From: Candidatus Dojkabacteria bacterium
GTDB taxonomy: Bacteria; Patescibacteriota; Dojkabacteria; SC72; JAFGCJ01
Assembly (NCBI GenBank): GCA_028696915.1
Contig: JAQVGB010000043.1
Location: 1 to 7,752 of the forward strand
DNA: 7,752 nucleotides
Reading direction: 5' to 3'
Within the stretch, counting starts at the first letter, position 1. Each line of letters begins with the position of its first letter. Position numbers and translations under genes: made by a program. The notes under the pieces are model-generated. The model was given only the letters and a program-made list of their open reading frames with translations, ran no database searches and had not been told where the DNA came from. Positions 1 to 5,029 of the stretch are shown piece by piece.

Positions 1-66
1 GAAATAAGTCCATACGACCTTCAAAAAGGAAGGATTATTTATCGGTATAATCCGCAGAGACAATGA
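1..66 (+). CDS. infA: Translation initiation factor IF-1, C-terminal end (5' truncated by window)
   Basis: The first 21 codons read EISPYDLQKGRIIYRYNPQRQ before a TGA stop. The stretch SPYDLxKGRIIYR is the typical C-terminal end of IF-1, an OB-fold protein that binds the 30S A site during initiation. The upstream part lies outside the window. The tail YNPQRQ after the conserved IYR is a few residues longer than many IF-1 proteins. The TGA overlaps the rpmJ start in an ATGA arrangement, which suggests coupled translation. infA directly before rpmJ is a common bacterial order and supports the identification. Confidence 0.85.
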   Translation, partial: EISPYDLQKGRIIYRYNPQRQ

Positions 67-179
67 AAGTACAGGCTTCTGTTAAAAAAAGATGTGAATA
101 CGGCTACGTCGTCAGGCGGAAGGGTCGTGTATACGTCTACTGCAAACGCAACCCGAAACATAAACAGCGTCAAGGTTAA
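63..179 (+). CDS. rpmJ: 50S ribosomal protein L36 (38 aa), one zinc ligand missing
   Basis: This small ORF encodes 38 residues, the usual L36 length, beginning MKVQASVKKRCEYGYVVRRK and ending PKHKQRQG, both highly typical. L36 is a small zinc-ribbon protein of the large subunit. The usual ligand set is Cys-x2-Cys, Cys and His. Here Cys11, Cys27 and His33 are present, but residue 14, normally the second Cys, is Gly. Zinc binding may therefore be weakened or lost. The ATG overlaps the infA stop (ATGA), and no Shine-Dalgarno is seen upstream. The stop TAA is followed 19 nt later by rpsM. Confidence 0.93.
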   Translation: MKVQASVKKRCEYGYVVRRKGRVYVYCKRNPKHKQRQG

Positions 180-182
180 TTA

Positions 183-196
183 ATTCGATTTCGAAT
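183..196. other. Short palindrome before the rpsM start
   Basis: ATTCGA-TT-TCGAAT is a perfect 6-bp inverted repeat with a 2-nt centre, ending 2 nt before the GTG start of rpsM. It could be a weak hairpin or a protein site near the translation start, or chance in an AT-rich spacer. The loop is too tight for a full RNA stem, so any RNA hairpin would lose its inner pairs. Confidence 0.3.
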
Positions 197-198
197 AC

Positions 199-579
199 GT
201 GGCACGATACGTGGGGGTTGAGATCCCCGACAACAAAAAAGTAAAAGTTTCTTTGACCTACATTCACGGGATTGGTCAGTCGCTTGCGAAAACCGTTCTG
301 AAACGGGCGAGTGTCGACCCGGAGAAACGTATGAGCGATATAACTCCGGCGGAGGAATCACAACTTCGTTCGGTGCTCGAATCATTAAAACTGGAAGGTG
401 AGCTGCGGCAGAATGTGTTTCAGAATATTAAGCGTCTCAAGGATATTCGCTGTTACCGGGGTATCAGGCATAAGCTCGGTCTTCCGGTCCGCGGACAGCG
501 CACGCGGCACAACGCTCATACCCGCAAAGGTAAGAGTCTGCCGATCGGTGGCCTTAAGCGCAAGCTTGAGAAGACATAG
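199..579 (+). CDS. rpsM: 30S ribosomal protein S13
   Basis: The protein is 126 aa, close to the usual S13 length. It starts MARYVGVEIPDNKKVKVSLT, followed by the helix region YIHGIGQSLAKTVL, the central IRCYRGIRHKLGLPVRGQRT and a basic tail. This is the standard S13 layout: a globular N-terminal half at the 30S head and a basic C-terminal extension towards the P-site tRNA. The start is a GTG, chosen because the family N-terminus MARxxGVxIP begins exactly there and no alternative precedes it after the rpmJ stop. The 19-nt spacer is AT-rich and contains the palindrome ATTCGA-TT-TCGAAT (183-196) but no Shine-Dalgarno. In enterobacteria S4 represses this operon near rpsM; nothing here proves the same control. 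Confidence 0.96.
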   Translation: MARYVGVEIPDNKKVKVSLTYIHGIGQSLAKTVLKRASVDPEKRMSDITPAEESQLRSVLESLKLEGELRQNVFQNIKRLKDIRCYRGIRHKLGLPVRGQRTRHNAHTRKGKSLPIGGLKRKLEKT

Positions 580-611
580 CATTTCTAGCAATTAATTACG
601 ATCATCGCATT

Positions 612-1049
612 ATGGCAGAAGATACAAACAAAAAGAAAGCCTCTTCGAAAAATGGTAAAACAGCTGAGAAATCAGCTCCAGTGAAGCGGAAAGTGAAAAA
701 AAACGTCAGCGAGGCGCTGGTGTATGTCAATGCGACCTTTAATAACACGATCATTACGATTACCGACCCGGAAGGGAACGTGCTCTCCAGTAGCAGTCCT
801 GGACTGGTCGGTTTTAAAGGATCCAAGAAAAGCACCGCCTTCGGTGCGACAAAAGCCGCTGAGGATGCGGCGTACAAGGCTCAGAAGTACGGTGTCCGTG
901 AAGCGAAAGTGTATATCAAGGGACCGGGTTCCGGAAGAAATGCCGCAGTAAAAGGCATCGATTCCGCTGGTATCCGGATAACCTTGCTATCCGATATAAC
1001 ACCTCTGCCCCATAATGGTTGCAGACCACGGAAGCAGCCAAGAAAATAG
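612..1049 (+). CDS. rpsK: 30S ribosomal protein S11 with Lys-rich N-terminal extension
   Basis: The protein is 145 aa. The conserved core starts near residue 25 (KRKVKKNV), followed by YVNATFNNTIITITDPEGNV, GFKGSKKST, AAEDAAYKA, YIKGPGSGRNAAVKG and the C-terminal signature DITPLPHNGCRPRKQPRK. S11 sits on the 30S platform near the mRNA exit and the 3' end of 16S rRNA. The N-terminal 24 residues (Lys, Ser and Ala rich) are longer than in most S11 proteins, which are about 125-130 aa. The ATG follows a 32-nt AT-rich gap after rpsM with no Shine-Dalgarno. A shorter start within the extension is not obvious, as no Met precedes the core in this frame. Confidence 0.96.
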   Translation: MAEDTNKKKASSKNGKTAEKSAPVKRKVKKNVSEALVYVNATFNNTIITITDPEGNVLSSSSPGLVGFKGSKKSTAFGATKAAEDAAYKAQKYGVREAKVYIKGPGSGRNAAVKGIDSAGIRITLLSDITPLPHNGCRPRKQPRK

Positions 1050-1070
1050 TTTATCTGTATTGTTTCTCGC

Positions 1071-1670
1071 ATGTCGAGCGTGATGGGTCCAGTTTGCAGA
1101 TTATGCAGAAGAGAAGGAGTAAAGCTTAATCTTAAGGGAGAGCGGTGCAATTCACCGAAATGCGCCCTGTCCCGCAGACCGTATCCTCCGGGACGTGGCG
1201 CTTCAATGCCGTCACGCCGGTCGACCTACGGAATTCAGCTACGAGAAAAGCAGAAGGTCAAGCGTATATATGGCCTGTCGGAGCGTCAGCTTAAAAGTGC
1301 GTTGGATGCCGCGGGAAGGGCTGAGGGTGATAAGGGACTGAACCTTCTTCAGCGTCTTGAAATGAGACTTGATAATGTCGTGTACCTGCTCGGGCTTGCT
1401 CCGTCAAGACCGGCGGCACGACGGGTCGTCTCGCATGGAAAGATCAACGTCAATGCCGCCCGGATCTCTGTACCGTCGCACATGGTGAAACCAGGTGATG
1501 TTATTTCGGTGAGAGATTCGCGGTTCATTGCGGTTTCCGTGTCGAGCCTTGGAAAAACTGCGTGGCTCAAGAAGAAAGACAAAGGTGGTCAGGTTATGTC
1601 GGCACCTCTTCGAGATATGATCGACGAGGGGATCCGTGAGAATCTGATCATCGAGTTCTACTCGAGGTAG
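1071..1670 (+). CDS. rpsD: 30S ribosomal protein S4, four-cysteine form
   Basis: The protein is 199 aa, a normal S4 length. The N-terminus MSSVMGPVCRLCRREGVKLN carries a complete zinc-type cluster: Cys9-x2-Cys12, then Cys26-x4-Cys31 in GERCNSPKC. RRPYPPG follows. The S4 RNA-binding domain spans roughly residues 90-155 (QRLEMRLDNVVYLLGLAPSR, RRVVSHGKINVN, PGDVISV). The C-terminal end LIIEFYSR is typical. S4 is a primary 16S rRNA binder and assembly initiator. The first five residues differ from the common MARYxGP; ATG at 1071 is preferred over the internal GTG (1080) and ATG (1083), which leave very short N-termini. The gap to rpsK is 21 nt, without a Shine-Dalgarno. Confidence 0.96.
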   Translation: MSSVMGPVCRLCRREGVKLNLKGERCNSPKCALSRRPYPPGRGASMPSRRSTYGIQLREKQKVKRIYGLSERQLKSALDAAGRAEGDKGLNLLQRLEMRLDNVVYLLGLAPSRPAARRVVSHGKINVNAARISVPSHMVKPGDVISVRDSRFIAVSVSSLGKTAWLKKKDKGGQVMSAPLRDMIDEGIRENLIIEFYSR

Positions 1671-1692
1671 CATAATTTATTTACATAGAACT

Positions 1693-2634
1693 ATGATTGA
1701 CCTATCGGATATCCGTGTCGAAGTCGTCGAGAGTGGCGATACGTCTGGAGTTTTCAGGATCGGACCGCTTCCGCGGGGCTACGGCCACACATTTGTCAAC
1801 CCGATCCGGCGAGTCCTGCTTTCCTCTCTGCAGGGAGGTGGTGTTACCAGCATGAGGATCGACGGTGTCGAGCACGAATATTCCACGATCAAAGGTGTTA
1901 AAGAAAATGTCGTAGAGATCCAGATGAACATTAAGGCAATCCGGTTCGATTGCCAAAGCAGTGAACCACAGGTGGTACGGTTGAAGAAGAAAGGCGTTGG
2001 GATCGTCACCGCCGGAGATCTCGACCTGACGGAATCCGTTTCAGTCATGGAGCCGAGCGCTGAAATTGCCACGATCACCGACAAAAATATTACGCTCGAG
2101 ATGGAGCTCGTCGTGGAACGCGGTATCGGATACCGGAAGGCGGACGAAAGTCTCCGGTCGGAAGTCGGCAGACTGCCGATGCACGCTGATTTCAGCCCTG
2201 TCGAGCGGGTGACATTCTCGATTGAAAGTGCCCGGAAAGGGAAAAAAATGGACTTGGATTCGGTTCTCTTGTCCATCTATACCGACGGGTCGATCAATCC
2301 GCAGGATGCACTAGGGAAAGCGGCGGAAATTTTGAAAGCCGGTTTTGAGAAAATCTTCGTGCTCAGCGGGATCGAGCCTGAGCCAATGCCGGTTGTCGCG
2401 GAAGAAACGGCATCTGCTGAAGGTGGGAACATTGAAGCTTTGAACTGGCTGGTCGAGGACTTGCCAATCTCGAAACGTGCGAAGAGCAGACTTTTGGAAG
2501 CCGGGATTGAGAAGGTTTCTGACGTTGTCGAGCAGGAGGCGGGACAGCTTCTGGCAATTCCCGGTTTTGGTGACACGGCGCTTAAGGAACTGAAAGATGT
2601 TCTTCAAGAATATGGATTGACTATCAAACAATGA
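1693..2634 (+). CDS. rpoA: DNA-directed RNA polymerase alpha subunit
   Basis: The protein is 313 aa, a normal length. The N-terminal assembly domain (about 1-225) shows PLPRGYGHTF, NPIRRVLLSSL, VTSMRIDGVEHEYSTIKGVK and later FSPVERV and IYTDGSINPQDAL. These are the alpha dimerisation and beta/beta' docking segments. An acidic linker of about 20 residues (EPEPMPVVAEETASAEGG) leads to the C-terminal domain from about residue 247 (ALNWLVEDLPISKRAKSRLL ... IPGFGDTALKELKDVLQEYG). By alignment, the main DNA-contacting Arg is kept (Arg262, equivalent to E. coli R265), but the equivalents of N268, N294, K298 and S299 are Ser265, Gly291, Thr295 and Ala296. The TGA overlaps the rplQ ATG, suggesting coupled translation. 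No Shine-Dalgarno precedes the ATG. Confidence 0.97.
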   Translation: MIDLSDIRVEVVESGDTSGVFRIGPLPRGYGHTFVNPIRRVLLSSLQGGGVTSMRIDGVEHEYSTIKGVKENVVEIQMNIKAIRFDCQSSEPQVVRLKKKGVGIVTAGDLDLTESVSVMEPSAEIATITDKNITLEMELVVERGIGYRKADESLRSEVGRLPMHADFSPVERVTFSIESARKGKKMDLDSVLLSIYTDGSINPQDALGKAAEILKAGFEKIFVLSGIEPEPMPVVAEETASAEGGNIEALNWLVEDLPISKRAKSRLLEAGIEKVSDVVEQEAGQLLAIPGFGDTALKELKDVLQEYGLTIKQ

Positions 2635-3356
2635 GAAAAAGAGTAGTGCTCAACAGAATGAATATGCGCAAAAGCCGCAGTGACCTCCAGATGAAGACGA
2701 TGTTTCTGTCGCTTCTTCAAAACGGCGCGATAAAAACGACCAGCGGCCGTGCGAAGCAGTTGAAACGGTTTGCTGACCGTGAGATCGGCTACGCTGTCCG
2801 GCTGGATGGAAACGCTCTGAAAAACCGTTTGGCATCGAGGGCTGGTGTGGGAACTCCGACACAGTCCCTCCTGAATGTGCGGGAATTTTATCAGCAAAAA
2901 GAGAAAACTCCAGTTTCGGGGTATGTTTCCATTGTTAAAGTTGGCTTCAGAGGTGGAGATAATGCTGAAATGTCTGAGATCTCATTAATCGATCGGGAAC
3001 CCTATCTTTCGTTTGTACAGGCAAAGGTGAAGAAAGCATCCAAAGCTAAGAAGCCGAAGAAACCCTCACGACAACCTGTTACACCGGCAAAGACCAAAGT
3101 GAAAGAGCAGGAAACGCAGTCTGCAAAGAAAGGCGCAACGGCTGTTGAGAAAAAAGCGCAACCAGCGGCCAAACCACCTAAAAAGGCTCAACCGAAAAGT
3201 CAGGCAACGAGTGTGAAACCGGAGGAGAAGACACCACCGGCCGCTCCAGAACGACAGAACTTCCTTGACCAGATCCGTGGACGGATTCTTGGCAGGAAGG
3301 TTCGGCCGGGAATGCCCGGACGCAAAGGGCGCTCAACTGCCCGGTCCGGAATTTAG
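2631..3356 (+). CDS. rplQ: 50S ribosomal protein L17 with long basic C-terminal extension
   Basis: The protein is 241 aa, about twice the common L17 length. Residues 1-121 form a recognisable but divergent L17 core: NRMNMRKSRSDLQMKTMFLS, LLQNGAIKTTSGRAKQLKRF, and the C-terminal strand VSIVKVGFRGGDNAEMSEIS. Position directly after rpoA supports the call. Residues about 130-208 are a Lys/Ala/Pro/Gln-rich, probably disordered linker. The last 34 residues (NFLDQIRGRILGRKVRPGMP, then an Arg/Gly-rich end) look like a separate basic motif that may contact rRNA; that is inference. The ATG overlaps the rpoA stop. L17 lines the peptide-exit side of the large subunit. Confidence 0.9.
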   Translation: MRKRVVLNRMNMRKSRSDLQMKTMFLSLLQNGAIKTTSGRAKQLKRFADREIGYAVRLDGNALKNRLASRAGVGTPTQSLLNVREFYQQKEKTPVSGYVSIVKVGFRGGDNAEMSEISLIDREPYLSFVQAKVKKASKAKKPKKPSRQPVTPAKTKVKEQETQSAKKGATAVEKKAQPAAKPPKKAQPKSQATSVKPEEKTPPAAPERQNFLDQIRGRILGRKVRPGMPGRKGRSTARSGI

Positions 3357-3379
3357 AATCAATTGTTTTGTAGCTAAGC

Positions 3380-3814
3380 GTGAAAACGACTTGGATTAAA
3401 GAAAGTGAAATCGAGAGACACTGGTATGTGGTGGATGCGACCGACCAGGTGCTCGGCCGTCTTGCAACAAACATTGCAACGTTATTGATAGGCAAGGGTA
3501 AACCCTCCCGTGTTCCGAATATGGACTGCGGTGACTTTGTGATTGTTGTCAACGCAGGAAAGTATCGTGTTACCGGAAACAAACTATTGGACAAGGAGTA
3601 CTTTCGGCACAGCAAGTACCCGACAAAACTGAAAAGGGAGATGCTTGGAAAGCTTGAACAGCGCAAGCCCGGCGAGGCAATTCGTCGTGCCGTTCGGAAC
3701 ATGCTACCGAAAACAAAACTCCGCGATTCGATGCTGAAACGGCTCATGATCTATACCGAAAGCCAGCATCCGCACGAAGCGCAAAAACCACAGCCGTACA
3801 ACATAACATCTTAA
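3380..3814 (+). CDS. rplM: 50S ribosomal protein L13
   Basis: The protein is 144 aa, the usual length. Diagnostic segments are HWYVVDATDQVLGRLATNIA, the GKGKP-x-NMDCGDFVIVVNA region, TGNKLLDKEYFRHSKYP, and the signature AVRNMLPKTKLRDSMLKRL followed by YTESQHPHEAQKP. L13 is an early assembly protein of the large subunit binding 23S rRNA near its 5' half. It starts with GTG, chosen because MKTxW and the WYVVDA segment sit at the family-typical distance. The gap from rplQ is 23 nt, without a Shine-Dalgarno. It pairs with rpsI as in most bacteria. Confidence 0.96.
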   Translation: MKTTWIKESEIERHWYVVDATDQVLGRLATNIATLLIGKGKPSRVPNMDCGDFVIVVNAGKYRVTGNKLLDKEYFRHSKYPTKLKREMLGKLEQRKPGEAIRRAVRNMLPKTKLRDSMLKRLMIYTESQHPHEAQKPQPYNITS

Positions 3815-3827
3815 CCGGACAGATCTC

Positions 3828-4235
3828 GTGGCTATCTCGTCAAAAAGAAAATATTTCGAAGGAATTGGTTCAAGGAAACGTGCCAAGGCTCGTGTCCGTG
3901 TGTACGAAGGATCGGAGACGTCGGTTGTAAACGGCATTCCATTCGATGAATATTTTGGAGACAAGCCGCTTGTTATGCGGCAGGCAAAACGCCCGCTGGT
4001 AGCGTGTGGCGTTGTCGACAAGGTATTTTTCTCGGCACATGTCTCGGGTGGAGGAATCTCCGGCCAAGGCGACGCAATCCGGCTTGGACTTGCCAACGCA
4101 CTGGTGCGCTATGACGAAGCATTCCGTCCGGTACTGAGCAAGGAGGACCTTTTGACCCGCGATCCCCGCGAAGTCGAGCGCAAGAAATACTTCCTCAAGA
4201 AAGCCCGCAAGCGTCCACAGTACTCGAAGCGGTAG
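3828..4235 (+). CDS. rpsI: 30S ribosomal protein S9
   Basis: The protein is 135 aa, the usual length. Recognisable parts are YFEGIGSRKRAKARVRVYEG, VNGIPFDEYFG, the AHVSGGGISGQGDAIRLGLA core, RPVLSKEDLLTRDPREVERK and the conserved C-terminus KKARKRPQYSKR, whose final SKR reaches the P-site tRNA. The start is GTG, 13 nt after the rplM stop, without a Shine-Dalgarno. It is the last gene of the ribosomal run. No hairpin with a U-tract follows; the only nearby inverted repeat is CGAAGC / GCTTCG (4225-4230 and 4249-4254), with an 18-nt loop. The stop codon overlaps by two bases the point where the yifB remnant on the other strand loses homology. Confidence 0.97.
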   Translation: MAISSKRKYFEGIGSRKRAKARVRVYEGSETSVVNGIPFDEYFGDKPLVMRQAKRPLVACGVVDKVFFSAHVSGGGISGQGDAIRLGLANALVRYDEAFRPVLSKEDLLTRDPREVERKKYFLKKARKRPQYSKR

Positions 4236-4440
4236 CAAGATTGACAGTGCTTCGCTTAAGAGGGAACGTATAGCCCGAACTCTTCACCGTCGCCATGACC
4301 CGTTCTTTCGCTTCTTCCACAGATTTGTCCGGCAGGCCGACGATTTTGAAGCTCGGCAATCCGGGTGCGATGTGTGCCTCCACTTCCACGATGCGGCTCT
4401 CAAGCCCCACACATGTCGCCATCGGGATCTTGCTATACAT
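4195..4440 (-). pseudogene. Truncated YifB/ComM-type Mg-chelatase-like ATPase, N-terminal remnant
   Basis: Read on the minus strand from ATG 4440, the frame encodes MYSKIPMATCVGLESRIVEV, then EAHIAPGLPSFKIVGLPDKS, VEEAKERVMATVKSSGYTFP and LKRSTVNLA. This closely matches the first ~69 residues of YifB/ComM proteins (GLPxFxIVGLPDxxVxEsKERV..KNSGFxFPxKRxTVNLAP). These proteins are normally about 500 aa, with a ChlI-like N-terminal domain followed by an AAA+ ATPase; ComM acts as a branch-migration helicase in transformation. Homology ends at 4234. The frame then runs 12 more codons through antisense of the rpsI 3' end to a TGA. The ATPase core is absent, so no helicase activity is expected. The remaining frame has no stops, suggesting recent loss, a retained short peptide or an assembly junction. 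Confidence 0.8.
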
Positions 4441-4507
4441 TCCCACGATCACAGTATCTCGGATCGGCGTGAAGCTTTTCTGAAGAAAATGTTGGGATAA
4501 TCTGATG

Positions 4508-4523
4508 TGGTATAATTGGCACG
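4508..4523 (+). promoter_or_regulatory. Extended -10 promoter of rnpB
   Basis: TGG-TATAAT (4508-4516) matches an extended -10 element with a perfect TATAAT hexamer. The 5' strand of RNase P stem P1 begins at 4523, seven bases after the hexamer, where a transcription start is expected. No good -35 lies at the usual spacing (4488-4493 is AATGTT), consistent with extended -10 promoters that do not depend on one. Confidence 0.75.
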
Positions 4524-4938
4524 GATCAAGCACTTCAGACGATCGCCCGACCACTTGTAAGTGGTTGGGAGGAAAGTCCGGACTCCATGGTGTCCCGACA
4601 ACACGGGATGAACGCCTGTGAAAGCAGGAGGGGAGTGATCTTTTGGAGAAAAGGGCAACAGAAAGCAAACCGCCACTGCAACCCATAGCCTGACCACTCG
4701 TGAGAGGTCAGGCTATGGGTTGAAGTGGTAAGGGTGAAAAGGTGGTGTAAGAGACCACCGGCCTGCCCAGTAATGAGCAGGTGCGTGGCAACCCCCGTTC
4801 GGAGCAAGGCAATAGACTGCCGCATCCTATGCCCCGCTTCGATTGAAGATCGAAGTGCGGTTGTGGATCGTCTGCCAGAGGCAGATAGAAGAGAGATGGT
4901 CGTCTCAAACAGAATTCGGCTTATGGAGTACTTGATCC
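4523..4938 (+). ncRNA. rnpB: RNase P RNA, bacterial type A
   Basis: This is the catalytic RNA of RNase P, which removes 5' leaders from tRNA precursors. Conserved blocks occur in order: GAGGAAAGTCCGGACTCC (4569-4586, P4 5' side and CR I), ACAGAAAGCAAACCGCC (4658-4674), GGTAAGGGTGAAAAGGTG (4727-4744), GTAAGAGACCACCG (4747-4760), CGTTCGGAGCAAGGCAATAG (4796-4815) and ACAGAATTCGGCTTATGG (4909-4926, P4 3' side). Ends are set by stem P1: GGATCAAG-C-ACTTC at 4523 pairs with GGAGT-A-CTTGATCC ending 4938, with one mismatch. P12 (4680-4721) is a perfect 16-bp hairpin carrying the CTGACCACTC repeat motif. The L15 segment reads GTGGCAACCCCC (4785-4796), so the GGU that normally pairs with the tRNA 3' end appears as GGC. 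The length, about 416 nt, fits type A. The exact 3' processing point is uncertain. Confidence 0.95.
4690..4699 (+). repeat. CTGACCACTC motif copy in RNase P P12
   Basis: CTGACCACTC at 4690-4699 is identical to 4942-4951 and, reverse-complemented (GAGTGGTCAG), to 5035-5044. Here it lies in the 5' strand and loop of the P12 hairpin, which closes as CCTGACC / GGTCAGG. P12 is a variable peripheral helix, so an insertion or convergent sequence is tolerated there. Confidence 0.6.
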
Positions 4939-4954
4939 CGTCTGACCACTCACT
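4934..4954 (+). repeat. Left arm of a perfect 21-bp inverted repeat (rnpB 3' end)
   Basis: The 21 bases from GATCCCG through CCACTCACT are the exact reverse complement of 5032-5052. The first five bases (GATCC) belong to the 3' strand of RNase P stem P1, so the repeat overlaps the mature end of rnpB. A transcript reading through rnpB could form a 21-bp stem with a 77-nt loop. A smaller local stem, TCTGAC (4941-4946) with GTCAGA (4969-4974), competes with it. No U-tract follows directly. Confidence 0.9.
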
Positions 4955-5029
4955 AGGCCGGAAGCGAAGTCAGAACATATGATTAATGTGTCAAGTATTT
5001 TTGATTACACTGAACAATTGTGAAATATC
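4955..5029. other. rnpB-fmt convergent spacer
   Basis: This AT-rich spacer lies between convergent rnpB and fmt. It contains TTTTT at 4998-5002 on the plus strand and a CACTGA / TCAGTG pair (5008-5013 with 5030-5035, 16-nt loop) around the fmt stop. On the minus strand the latter is followed by TAATCAAAAA rather than a U-tract. I see no coding potential. Confidence 0.5.

Noticed and set aside
46..51. TATAAT 11 nt before the rpmJ ATG, a possible internal near-leaderless promoter
   Set aside because: It lies inside the infA coding end (codons for Tyr-Asn), has no -35 at the usual spacing (AAAAAG) and rpmJ is already coupled to infA by an ATGA overlap.
1779..2276. 165-residue minus-strand frame inside rpoA
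   Set aside because: Antisense shadow of a strongly conserved rpoA coding region.
4225..4254. CGAAGC / GCTTCG inverted repeat as the ribosomal operon terminator
   Set aside because: Only 6 bp with an 18-nt loop and no U-tract; not enough to call a terminator.
4441..4686. Upstream extension of the yifB remnant frame on the minus strand to an ATG at 4686
   Set aside because: The extra 82 residues are antisense to rnpB and its promoter and have no similarity to YifB; the family N-terminus starts at 4440.
4725..4982. 85-residue plus-strand frame inside and after rnpB
   Set aside because: It overlaps highly conserved RNase P RNA blocks and has no protein-family features.
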